From the NCBI RefSeq assembly GCF_014636315.1, contig NZ_BMED01000002.1:124001-188000 (forward strand): a stretch of DNA of 64,000 nucleotides, given 5' to 3'. Under the pieces are notes generated by a model that saw only the letters and a program-made list of their open reading frames with translations, had not been told where the DNA came from and ran no database searches. A program made the translations under genes and the position numbers. Source of the stretch: Parundibacterium terreum (GTDB taxonomy: Bacteria > Pseudomonadota > Gammaproteobacteria > Burkholderiales > Burkholderiaceae_D). Below, in pieces: positions 56,912 to 64,000 of this stretch. Position 1 is the stretch's first letter, and each line of letters starts with the position of its first letter.

Positions 56912-57096
56912 GGCGGTCAGTGGTAGTCTGGGGTGATTTTGAAAATGCTTAGCACTAAGCTTGACACAAAATTAAGAAAACAAGCTTAACAATACTGCAA
57001 GTCAGAACATGCGAGGTTCTGCAAAGCCCATTATTTTACCAGAGCATGACGCGCATATTACAATTGCTGCTTTTATATCAAGCAATTCAAGGCTTT

Positions 57097-58362
57097 ATGG
57101 AAGGTTTACACCTCACGGCGGACTGTTTTGATTGCACTTGCCATCGATCTTTATTACTGGATCAAAAAGAGTTAAGCGACATCGCGGTTGCAGCCGCACT
57201 GCAGGCCGGACTGACAGTTGTCGGAGAGAAATTCCACTCTTTCAGCAATCCGGACGGCAGCGCCGCCGGTGTCACTTGCGCACTTCTGCTGGCCGAATCG
57301 CACATCGCGATCCATACCTGGCCTGAGCGCAATGCAGTGACGCTGGATGTGTATGTCTGCAACTTCAACGACAACAACAGTGACAAGGCGCGCGACATCA
57401 TCGCCATGCTGGTCGAAGCATTTCAGCCAGCCTCTGTCTCCAGGCAGCAGCTGACGCGCGGCAGGCAGCATGATGCGCCAGCTGTGATGACATGGGAAAA
57501 ACTGACGCCGCACACCGCCTATGGCACGCAATTGGGGCATACGATTGCTGAGGCGAGCAGCAGTTTCCAGCATATACAGATCAGTGAATCGGCGGAGTTC
57601 GGCAAGATCATGCGCATAGACGACGCCTACATGACATCCGAGAGAGACGAGTTCTTTTATCACGAGTGCCTGGTGCATCCAGCCGCGTTAGCCCACCCTG
57701 CCCCGCGCCGCGCATTGATCATCGGCGGCGGCGATGGCGGTTCGACCGAGGAATTGCTGAAGCATCCAGGCATGGAACATGTCAGCCTGTGCGAGATCGA
57801 TGCGGAAGTGGTCCGCCTGTCGCGCGCGCATCTGCAAAACATCCATCACGGCAAGCTGGATGACTCCAGGGTCGAGCATGTCCACGCAGACGGTTTTGCA
57901 TTCATACGCGAAGCCACAGATTCTTATGACCTGATCCTGCTGGACTTGACCGACCCTGTGACTCCGTCAGGCACCACGCTTGCCGCTGGCTGCGTCACTG
58001 TGGATTTTTTTGCCGATTGCAAACGCAGGCTGTCGCAAGATGGCTGCCTGGTGATGCACCTGGGCAGCCCGTTTTATCATCCGCAACGCTTCGCCGGCAC
58101 CGTCGCCGACTTGCGCAAGAGCTTCCGGTTTGTACGCCCTTACACCGTCTTTGTACCTCTGTATGGCGCGCTATGGGGGATGGCAATCGCCAGCAACACG
58201 CTGGACCCTTGCGAGCCGGAGATCGCTACACTGGAAGAGCGCATCCGCGAACGGCGCATCGGCGACCTGCAGTACTACAACGCAGAAATACACAAGGCGC
58301 TATTCGTTCTTCCCAATTTCGTGCAAAATCTGCTACACAACAACAAGCAGGAGATGCAGTGA
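57097..58362 (+). CDS. Fused S-adenosylmethionine decarboxylase and spermidine synthase (SpeD-SpeE)
   Basis: 421 residues from the ATG with AAGG five bases before; an ATG 51 bases upstream would add 17 residues. SpeD part (1-about 120): FHSFSNPDGSAAGVTCALLL, and AESHIAIHTWPE with Ser68 as the likely pyruvoyl-forming residue, plus LDVYVC. SpeE part (about 135-421): YMTSERDEFFYHECLVHPAA, ALIIGGGDGGSTEELLKHPG, and LLDLTDP with the catalytic Asp. One polypeptide thus makes decarboxylated AdoMet and transfers its aminopropyl group. First gene of a four-gene cluster. Confidence 0.93.
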   Translation: MEGLHLTADCFDCTCHRSLLLDQKELSDIAVAAALQAGLTVVGEKFHSFSNPDGSAAGVTCALLLAESHIAIHTWPERNAVTLDVYVCNFNDNNSDKARDIIAMLVEAFQPASVSRQQLTRGRQHDAPAVMTWEKLTPHTAYGTQLGHTIAEASSSFQHIQISESAEFGKIMRIDDAYMTSERDEFFYHECLVHPAALAHPAPRRALIIGGGDGGSTEELLKHPGMEHVSLCEIDAEVVRLSRAHLQNIHHGKLDDSRVEHVHADGFAFIREATDSYDLILLDLTDPVTPSGTTLAAGCVTVDFFADCKRRLSQDGCLVMHLGSPFYHPQRFAGTVADLRKSFRFVRPYTVFVPLYGALWGMAIASNTLDPCEPEIATLEERIRERRIGDLQYYNAEIHKALFVLPNFVQNLLHNNKQEMQ

Positions 58363-58769
58363 GTCATTCCGCACATCCCCACACCACTCGCCCCAAGCGC
58401 AAAAGCGGCGCGGTGCCGCTGGCGCTGGCAACGACGCTGGCTGCCAGCACCGCCCTGAGCGGCTGCGGCAACTCGGGCAGCAGCACCACGATACGCGACG
58501 GCTATACCAGCCTGGACGATTGTGTGAAGGACTGGGGTTCCGCCGACAAATGCCAGCGCCCACCGGGCAGTACAGGCGGGTCAAGCCACGGCGGATCCGG
58601 CGTGAGCCATTACTACGGCCCCAGCTACAGCGAAGGCGGCCGTGAAGCCGCACAGCGCAGCGCCACCGGCAGCAGCACCTCCGGCAATCACGCAGTCAGC
58701 CGCAGCGTCAGCAGTATCAGCCGCGGTGGTTTCGGCGGCAGCGCGCACGGCTCTTCGGGCGGCGGCTGA
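58359..58769 (+). CDS. YgiB/DUF1190-like lipoprotein
   Basis: 136 residues from GTG with AGGAG six bases before, overlapping the fusion gene's stop. Lipoprotein signal with lipobox LSGC (Cys about 35). YTSLDDCVKDWGSADKCQ resembles the DDC-type block of the YgiB/UPF0441 family, and the serine- and glycine-rich end with RGGFG is similar in style. It is shorter than E. coli YgiB (about 220 residues). Assignment is by pattern, not by alignment. Its stop overlaps the start of the ATP-grasp gene (ATGA-like). Confidence 0.75.
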   Translation: MSHSAHPHTTRPKRKSGAVPLALATTLAASTALSGCGNSGSSTTIRDGYTSLDDCVKDWGSADKCQRPPGSTGGSSHGGSGVSHYYGPSYSEGGREAAQRSATGSSTSGNHAVSRSVSSISRGGFGGSAHGSSGGG

Positions 58770-59920
58770 TGATCAGGGAATCCTTAACGCCGCGCAGCAA
58801 CTGGCAGGCGCAATTTGAATCGCTGGGATTCAGCTACCATTCCATCGACGGGCTGTACTGGGATGAGCGTTACGCTTACCGCTTTACCGCCGCGCAAATA
58901 GATACGCTGGAACAGGCGAGCCTGGATTTGCACCAGATGGCGCTGCAAGCAGCCGAGCATGTGATCCGCACTGAAAGGCTGGAACAGTTCGCCATTCCCA
59001 AGGCATTCTGGCCGCTGGTAGAGCAAAGCTGGCGCGACAGGGAGTTTTCACTATACGGCCGCTTCGACCTGAGCTGGAATGGTGAAGGCCCGCCCAAGCT
59101 GCTGGAATACAATGCAGATACGCCTACCGGCCTGGTGGAATCCAGTGTCGCCCAATGGTATTGGCTGCAGGATGTCTACCCGCACGCGGACCAGTTCAAT
59201 TCCCTGCATGAAAAGTTGATAGAACAATGGAAATCCTACTCCGCCAAAGGCATGCTGCATTTTGCCTGTGCCGGCGGCAATGAAGAAGATGAAGGCAATT
59301 TGTCCTATCTGCGGGACACCGCCATCCAGGCCGGCCTGGCAACCAAGCAATGTGCGATAGAGGAACTGGGCTGGGATAGCAGCAACGAAGAGTTTGTCGA
59401 CAATGCAGATGTCAGGATAGACAATCTGTTCAAGCTTTACCCCTGGGAGTGGCTGTGCCGCGAGGAATTCGCGCCGCAATTATTGACGCAGACAAAACAG
59501 CCGGCTCAGCGCATGCGCATCATCGAACCGGCGTGGAAGATGCTGCTGTCCAATAAGGCCATATTGCCGGTATTGTGGGAATTGTTCCCCGGCCACCCTA
59601 ACCTGCTCCCTGCGTACTACGATGCCTGGAAGATCAGCGGCAATTTCGTCAAGAAACCATTATATTCGCGCGAAGGCGAAAACATCTCCGTCTATGCCGA
59701 CGGCAACGTGATTCACACACCGGGTGAATATGGCGCAGAAGGCTATATCTACCAGGCCTATGCGCCGCAGCCGAAGTTTGATGACGGCATCACGCCCGCC
59801 TATACGTCGATAGGCGCGTGGATAGTCGGCGATGAGGCGGCCGGCATAGGCATACGCGAAGATGAAACCCTGATCACCAAAAACACCAGCCGCTTCATCC
59901 CCCACTACTTCGTCGACTAG
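58769..59920 (+). CDS. Glutathionylspermidine synthase-like ATP-grasp protein (YgiC/YjfC family)
   Basis: 383 residues. FDLSWNGEGPPKLLEYNADT and TPTGLVESSVAQWYW are the family signature, with ATP-grasp parts SREGENISVYADGNV and YTSIGAWIVGDEAAGIGIRE. The amidase domain of E. coli Gss is absent. Members ligate an amine to a carboxylate in principle, but YgiC-type proteins have no settled substrate. Its start overlaps the preceding lipoprotein stop, and a DUF350 gene follows nine bases later. Confidence 0.92.
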   Translation: MIRESLTPRSNWQAQFESLGFSYHSIDGLYWDERYAYRFTAAQIDTLEQASLDLHQMALQAAEHVIRTERLEQFAIPKAFWPLVEQSWRDREFSLYGRFDLSWNGEGPPKLLEYNADTPTGLVESSVAQWYWLQDVYPHADQFNSLHEKLIEQWKSYSAKGMLHFACAGGNEEDEGNLSYLRDTAIQAGLATKQCAIEELGWDSSNEEFVDNADVRIDNLFKLYPWEWLCREEFAPQLLTQTKQPAQRMRIIEPAWKMLLSNKAILPVLWELFPGHPNLLPAYYDAWKISGNFVKKPLYSREGENISVYADGNVIHTPGEYGAEGYIYQAYAPQPKFDDGITPAYTSIGAWIVGDEAAGIGIREDETLITKNTSRFIPHYFVD

Positions 59921-59928
59921 GAAATGCC

Positions 59929-60336
59929 ATGAGCGAACAAATCATGTTATCGGGACTGCCGGCATTCATCAGCCACTTCGGCGCCGCCATTCTGTTGCTG
60001 GCGGTCTTCATCGTCATCTATATCTGGATTACCCCCTACCGCGAAATCAATCTGATACGCGGCGGGAATACCGCGGCCGCGGCCAGCTTGTCCGGCTCCA
60101 TACTCGGCTACTGCATAGCACTCGCTTCCGCCATCGCTAATAGCGTGAACCTGGTCGATATGCTGTGCTGGGGCGCGATCGCGCTGGTAGTGCAACTACT
60201 TGCCTTTTTTGTCGTCAGACTATTACTGCCCGGCATCGTCTCCGACATTCCGGACAATAAGGCCGCCTCCGGTATCTTTCTGGGCGCAATGAGCCTAGGA
60301 TTAGGCCTGATCAATGCTGCCTGCATGACCTATTAA
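59929..60336 (+). CDS. DUF350 family membrane protein (YjfL-like)
   Basis: 135 residues, four predicted helices: about 14-32, 49-69, 76-96 and 113-132. The repeat-like halves and the sequence YREINLIRGGNTAAAASLSG match the DUF350/YjfL family. SGIFLGAMSLGLGLINAACM ends the protein. In E. coli, genes for a DUF350, a YgiB-type and a YgiC-type protein also sit together (yjfL-yjfM-yjfC). Function unknown, membrane-located. Confidence 0.92.
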   Translation: MSEQIMLSGLPAFISHFGAAILLLAVFIVIYIWITPYREINLIRGGNTAAAASLSGSILGYCIALASAIANSVNLVDMLCWGAIALVVQLLAFFVVRLLLPGIVSDIPDNKAASGIFLGAMSLGLGLINAACMTY

Positions 60337-60401
60337 CTGAATTGTCCAGCCTCATTAAAAAAGACTCCGACAAGACTCGAACAAGACTCACGAATCCTTT
60401 T

Positions 60402-61127
60402 ATGCCCCGTTTTTATTGCCCCATGCCACTTGCTATCGGCGCTGTCGTCAGCCTGCCGGATGAAGTGGCGCACCATGTATTTGTATTGCGCCAGAACGTA
60501 GGCGACAGCATCAGTCTGTTCAATGGCGAGGGCGGTTCCTTTGTCGCCACGCTGACCCAGGTCGGCAAAAAACAGGTTGAAGCCGAGGTCAAATTATTCC
60601 TGCCCGGCGAAACCGAACTACCTTATGCGCTGACCCTGGCGCAAGCCTTGCCGGAAGCCTCCAAGATGGACTGGATCATAGAAAAATCCATAGAACTGGG
60701 AGCATCGACGATACAGCCTCTGTCTGCGCAGCGCTGCGTGGTCAGGCTTTCTGCAGAACGCGCAGAAAAGAAGCAGGCACACTGGCAAGGCATCATCGTA
60801 TCAGCCGCAGAACAATGTGGTCGCAATCGCCTGGCCCACCTGGCGCCGTTGATGGATGTCAATAAATGGTTAAGCCAGCAGGATATGCATAAACGTATTA
60901 TCCTGACCCCACGAGCCGATCAGTCCCTGGCAGACTGGTCGCGTCACCATCCGGCGCAGGCAGTAACGCTGATGGTAGGGCCGGAAGGCGGATTCTCCGA
61001 ACCGGAAGAAGATCTTGCCGTAAAACAAGGTGTACTCGCGCTTTCCATGGGGCCCAGGATACTGCGCACAGAAACCGCCGGCTTGGCAGCCATTGCGGTA
61101 TTAAATGCAGCATGGGGCGGGATGTAA
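60402..61127 (+). CDS. rsmE: 16S rRNA (uracil(1498)-N(3))-methyltransferase
   Basis: 241 residues from ATG giving MPRFYCPMPL; the frame continues upstream without similarity. SPOUT-fold enzyme: N-terminal PUA-like part VVSLPDEVAHHVFVLRQNVG, QALPEASKMDWIIEKSIELG, IVSAAEQCGRNRLAHLAPL, then the SAM knot MVGPEGGFSEPEE and MGPRILRTETAGLAAIAVLN. Methylates U1498 of 16S rRNA. Not obviously linked to the polyamine cluster. Confidence 0.95.
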   Translation: MPRFYCPMPLAIGAVVSLPDEVAHHVFVLRQNVGDSISLFNGEGGSFVATLTQVGKKQVEAEVKLFLPGETELPYALTLAQALPEASKMDWIIEKSIELGASTIQPLSAQRCVVRLSAERAEKKQAHWQGIIVSAAEQCGRNRLAHLAPLMDVNKWLSQQDMHKRIILTPRADQSLADWSRHHPAQAVTLMVGPEGGFSEPEEDLAVKQGVLALSMGPRILRTETAGLAAIAVLNAAWGGM

Positions 61128-61185
61128 TTACCTGCATGAAGTAATACGGACGACATATCCTGGCATCACACTAAAGCAAGCGAAT

Positions 61186-61236
61186 GCACGACCTAATTAA
61201 TTGATCTGATTAATTGACCCAATTAAGGCACGACCT
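61186..61236. repeat. Short direct repeat and AT-rich block upstream of the yidB-like gene
   Basis: GCACGACCT occurs at 61186-61194 and 61228-61236. Between them TTAATTGATCTGATTAATTG is itself an imperfect repeat. It lies just before the ribosome site and start of the next gene. Confidence 0.45.
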
Positions 61237-61268
61237 CATGCATCACCACCTCCACTGAAAGGAACATC

Positions 61269-61712
61269 ATGGGACTCTTAGATACAGCACTGGGCATGTT
61301 AGGCGGCAGCCAGGACCCAAATCAAGGCAGCGATCCGAAAGCAATGCTGATACAGGCGGCGATAGGCATGCTGTCCAATAGCCAGAACGGTGGCGGCTTG
61401 CAGGGTATTATCGCCAGCTTCCAGCAATCGGGACTGGGCGAAGTTGTCGGCTCCTGGGTGGGCACGGGGCAAAACCTGCCCATCTCCGCCGACCAGATCA
61501 AGCAGGTATTGGGAAGCGGCCAATTGCAGCAACTGGCGGATGCCGCAGGCATTTCACATGACAGCGCAGCGGGCCACTTGGCCGAGATGCTGCCCGGCGT
61601 GATTGACCACCTGACACCAGGCGGCACCGTGCCTGAGGAAGGCTCCAGTAGCGCCGGCGACTTGCTGCAATCACTGGCAGGCTCTTTCTTTGCCAACCGC
61701 GCAGCAAGCTAA
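61269..61712 (+). CDS. YidB/DUF937 family protein
   Basis: 147 residues, with AAAGGA before the start. The family start MGLLDTALGMLGGSQ and GIIASFQQSGLGEVVGSWVG match YidB-like proteins; DQIKQVLGSGQLQQLADAAG and HLAEMLPGVIDHLTPGGTVP follow. It is small, acidic and Gly/Ser rich, without a signal peptide. Function unknown. An MFS gene starts six bases later. Confidence 0.9.
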   Translation: MGLLDTALGMLGGSQDPNQGSDPKAMLIQAAIGMLSNSQNGGGLQGIIASFQQSGLGEVVGSWVGTGQNLPISADQIKQVLGSGQLQQLADAAGISHDSAAGHLAEMLPGVIDHLTPGGTVPEEGSSSAGDLLQSLAGSFFANRAAS

Positions 61713-61718
61713 GCCGGG

Positions 61719-62933
61719 ATGACAGAAACCCGGGCCAGCCTGGCAATGCGCCGTCCTTTTCTGACGGCGCTTGCCTTGTCGCTCGGTACCGCTATCGCTC
61801 TCGGCCTGACCCGCTTTTCTTACGCGCTGCTGCTATCGCCGATGCGTAGCGATCTGGGTTGGAACTACACGCTGGCGGGAAGCATGAATACCGGCAATGC
61901 GCTCGGATATTTTTTCGGCGCACTGGCCACCCCGCTACTGATACGCAGGCTGGGCATACCAGCTGTTTTTCTTAGCGGGGCACTGGGTGCCGGCGCTTTC
62001 ATGCTACTGTCCGGAGCCAGCCTGGAAACGATACCGCTTTTGCTATTGCGGATATTGTCCGGACTGGCAAGTGCGCTGAGCTTTATTGCCGGCGGCGTAC
62101 TGGCCGCGCGCTTGGCTTCCATGCACAGCCATCGCGCCGGCCTGCTGATCGGCCTTTACTACGGCGGCACCGGCATAGGCATCACCTTGTCCGCGCTGCT
62201 TATTCCTCCAGCCATGCAACTGGCAACAGAGCATGGCTATGCGCATAGCTGGCAATGGGCCTGGTATCTGCTAGGCAGCCTGTGCCTGCTGGGGGCCATG
62301 CTGATGGCTCCTCCCGCTCGCCAAATACCGCAGCCTCCCGCACAAGCCACGCAGCATGCAAAATTTCATATCAGCGCTTTCGCTTACGGATTGTCTGCCT
62401 ATTTCATGTTCGGGGTCGGCTACATCGGCTACATGACCTTTGTCGTCGCACTGCTGAAAGAACAAGGCATGCAGGCAACCAGCATCACCATATTTTATGC
62501 CCTGCTCGGCCTGGCAGTACTGTGCTCATCGCGCATCTGGGCCGGCATGCTGGATCGCTACAAAGGCGGCCAATCAATGGCCATCCTGAACGCACTGCTC
62601 AGCGTGGCAACCATCTTGCCGGTGCTGACTTCGGCGCCGGTGTTCATCTTTATCTCCGGCCTGCTATTTGGTGGCGTATTCCTGTCCACCGTGGCGTCCA
62701 CTACTGCACTGGTCAGGCATAATCTGCCGCACGCCGCATGGTCGTCCGGCATAGGTGCGTTTACGGTCACATTTGCCGTCGGCCAGGTGCTCGGCCCTGT
62801 GCTGGTAGGTTGGGTGGCAGACGGTGCCGGCGGCTTGACGCATGGCCTGCAGTTATCCGCGCTGGCCTTGCTGATCAGCGCGTTGCTGGCATGGCGCCAA
62901 CCGGCCTGGATTACGCGCAGGATGCGGCCTTGA
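61719..62933 (+). CDS. MFS transporter, YbfB/YjiJ family
   Basis: 404 residues with about 12 hydrophobic helices. The start FLTALALSLGTAIALGLTRF with YALLLSPMRSDLGWNYTLAG is characteristic of the YbfB/YjiJ family, followed by SMNTGNALGYFFGALATPLL. Substrate unknown. Likely co-transcribed with the yidB-like gene. Confidence 0.92.
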   Translation: MTETRASLAMRRPFLTALALSLGTAIALGLTRFSYALLLSPMRSDLGWNYTLAGSMNTGNALGYFFGALATPLLIRRLGIPAVFLSGALGAGAFMLLSGASLETIPLLLLRILSGLASALSFIAGGVLAARLASMHSHRAGLLIGLYYGGTGIGITLSALLIPPAMQLATEHGYAHSWQWAWYLLGSLCLLGAMLMAPPARQIPQPPAQATQHAKFHISAFAYGLSAYFMFGVGYIGYMTFVVALLKEQGMQATSITIFYALLGLAVLCSSRIWAGMLDRYKGGQSMAILNALLSVATILPVLTSAPVFIFISGLLFGGVFLSTVASTTALVRHNLPHAAWSSGIGAFTVTFAVGQVLGPVLVGWVADGAGGLTHGLQLSALALLISALLAWRQPAWITRRMRP

Positions 62934-63105
62934 ACACGGCAGTACTGAAATAAGAATCTGTGCTTACGAACTAATCCTGATTCGGTTGGTCAAATCGGTG
63001 CAATGCGATGTTTATTTCCCCGATAGTACCCATGACGTCAGCAAGCGCCAATATTGGCGAATTGAAAAAATCAAATCAAAATCCCCCTCTCTTTCGGAGA
63101 CAAGC

Positions 63106-63939
63106 ATGAAAAAAGTTTTCCAGGCAATCGCACTAGCTGGCGCACTTTCCGCCGCCTTTGCCGGCAGCGCCCAGGCGGCAACTGAAGCAACTGATCAAGC
63201 GCTGAAGGCCGCTATTTCCGGCGCCCAGCGCACGCCTGCCAATGCGGCGCGCGACGGTGCGCGCCATCCTTACGAAACCCTGAGCTTCTTCGGCATCAAG
63301 CCGACGTCAACAGTGGTAGAACTGTCGCCAGGCGGCGGCTGGTACACCGAGATCCTGGCCCCCTACCTGCGCGACCAGGGCAAACTGATCGAAGGCGCCA
63401 ATGACCCCAATGCAGCCAGTGAGTACTCACGCAGGAGCATAGACAGACTCAAGCAAAAGCTGGCAGCCAATCCATCCGTCTATGACAAGGTGCAACTGGG
63501 GATTTTTGAACCACCCAGCAAGCAGGATTATGCTGCCAAGGGCAGCGTTGACCTGGTCGTCACCTTCCGCAATATCCACAACTGGGTTGATGACGGCGGC
63601 GATGCCAATGTGAAGTCCGTATTCCAGACTGCTTACGACAGCCTGAAAAAGGGCGGGGTATTCGGCGTCGTCGAGCACCGCCTGCCTGCAGGGAAAGCCC
63701 AGGATGCAAAAGCCAGCAGCGGCTATGTGCACGAAGCCTATGTCATCAAGCTGGCCGAGAGCGTAGGCTTCAAGCTGCAAGCCAAGTCGGAGATCAACGC
63801 CAACCCCAAGGATAACGCCGACCATGAAAACGGCGTCTGGGCGCTGCCGCCTACCTATGCCAACAAGGAAAAGAACAGGGATGCCTACCAGGCGATAGGA
63901 GAAAGCGACAGAATGACGCTGAAATTCGTCAAACCTTGA
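63106..63939 (+). CDS. Exported class I SAM-dependent methyltransferase-like protein
   Basis: 277 residues from ATG with GGAG six bases upstream. Signal peptide to about residue 24 (AGALSAAFAGSAQAATEA). The methyltransferase domain has motif I VVELSPGGGWYTEILAPYL, DLVVTFRNIHNWVDDGG and KKGGVFGVVEHRLPAGKAQ. COG4798-type proteins combine such a domain with a signal peptide. As SAM is not normally present in the periplasm, its role is unclear. The last 60 bases of the window hold no gene. Confidence 0.9.
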   Translation: MKKVFQAIALAGALSAAFAGSAQAATEATDQALKAAISGAQRTPANAARDGARHPYETLSFFGIKPTSTVVELSPGGGWYTEILAPYLRDQGKLIEGANDPNAASEYSRRSIDRLKQKLAANPSVYDKVQLGIFEPPSKQDYAAKGSVDLVVTFRNIHNWVDDGGDANVKSVFQTAYDSLKKGGVFGVVEHRLPAGKAQDAKASSGYVHEAYVIKLAESVGFKLQAKSEINANPKDNADHENGVWALPPTYANKEKNRDAYQAIGESDRMTLKFVKP

Positions 63940-64000
63940 ACTTGGCAGGAAAATCACGGCATTAACCTGTATCTACATGATATGCTCGGACGCATCGCCG

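Noticed and set aside
55178-56926. A 582-codon plus-strand open frame opposite tkt
   Set aside because: tkt on the minus strand is unmistakable; the opposite translation is Cys/His/Arg-rich nonsense.

Overview
The window looks like a chromosomal segment of a betaproteobacterium of the Oxalobacteraceae (Herminiimonas/Janthinobacterium-like). This is inferred from family content (small DUF3460 protein, sigma factor-DUF3619-DUF3106-RDD cluster, GEA-type acetolactate synthase motif) and moderate-to-high GC. No rRNA, tRNA, CRISPR array, prophage or transposase gene was seen. Almost all genes are housekeeping or vitamin/cofactor genes. The mobile signature is limited to small non-coding repeats.

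Layout. 1-3130: ilvI-ilvH-ilvC (minus strand; ilvC runs off the edge). 3753-6015: ECF-type sigma factor, a DUF3619 membrane protein, a DUF3106 protein and an RDD membrane protein. 6182-10517: TetR regulator, LOG-family protein, DUF3460 protein, scpA, panC and a btuF-like gene whose stop codon lies in the end of a 285-bp MITE-like element (10514-10798). 10806-12876: mtfA-like peptidase and rarD. 12970-18860: thiamin-related region, with a TPP riboswitch ahead of a TonB-dependent receptor, a NadR-like kinase, a PnuC-type transporter and a second receptor. 19096-20603: orphan type IV pilin and panE. 20672-23687: four-gene operon of a J-domain protein and three unrecognised proteins. 23967-33768: small membrane protein, S9 peptidase with a coiled-coil insert, DJ-1-like protein, GNAT, an AT-rich DUF4424 gene, MFS exporter, SRPBCC protein and a secreted HExxH protein. 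33934-49072: slyD, then the vitamin B12 salvage and uptake locus. 49282-54899: hydrolase, dgkA, IclR regulator, a pair of inverted structured repeats, lepB, gapA and a GNAT. 54896-56911: tkt. 57097-60336: polyamine-type cluster (SpeD-SpeE fusion, YgiB-like lipoprotein, glutathionylspermidine-synthase-like ATP-grasp protein, DUF350). 60402-63939: rsmE, yidB-like, MFS transporter and an exported methyltransferase.

How genes work together. The B12 locus is all on the minus strand: cobT-cobS-cobC, then a cobalamin riboswitch with its own promoter, btuB, then btuC-btuD-cobO-cobB-cobU-cbiB-cobD-btuF-btuF2-cobQ with overlapping or near-touching genes. It covers outer-membrane uptake, inner-membrane ABC import, adenosylation, amidation, aminopropanol attachment and lower-ligand assembly. 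No corrin-ring genes are present, which fits salvage. In the thiamin region, receptor plus PnuC-type facilitator plus kinase would make a TonB-driven uptake and trapping route.

The two best candidates for under-described biology are the SpeD-SpeE/YgiB/ATP-grasp/DUF350 cluster and the J-protein operon. The two facing repeats at 51729-52313 show base changes that preserve pairing in their hairpin stems.
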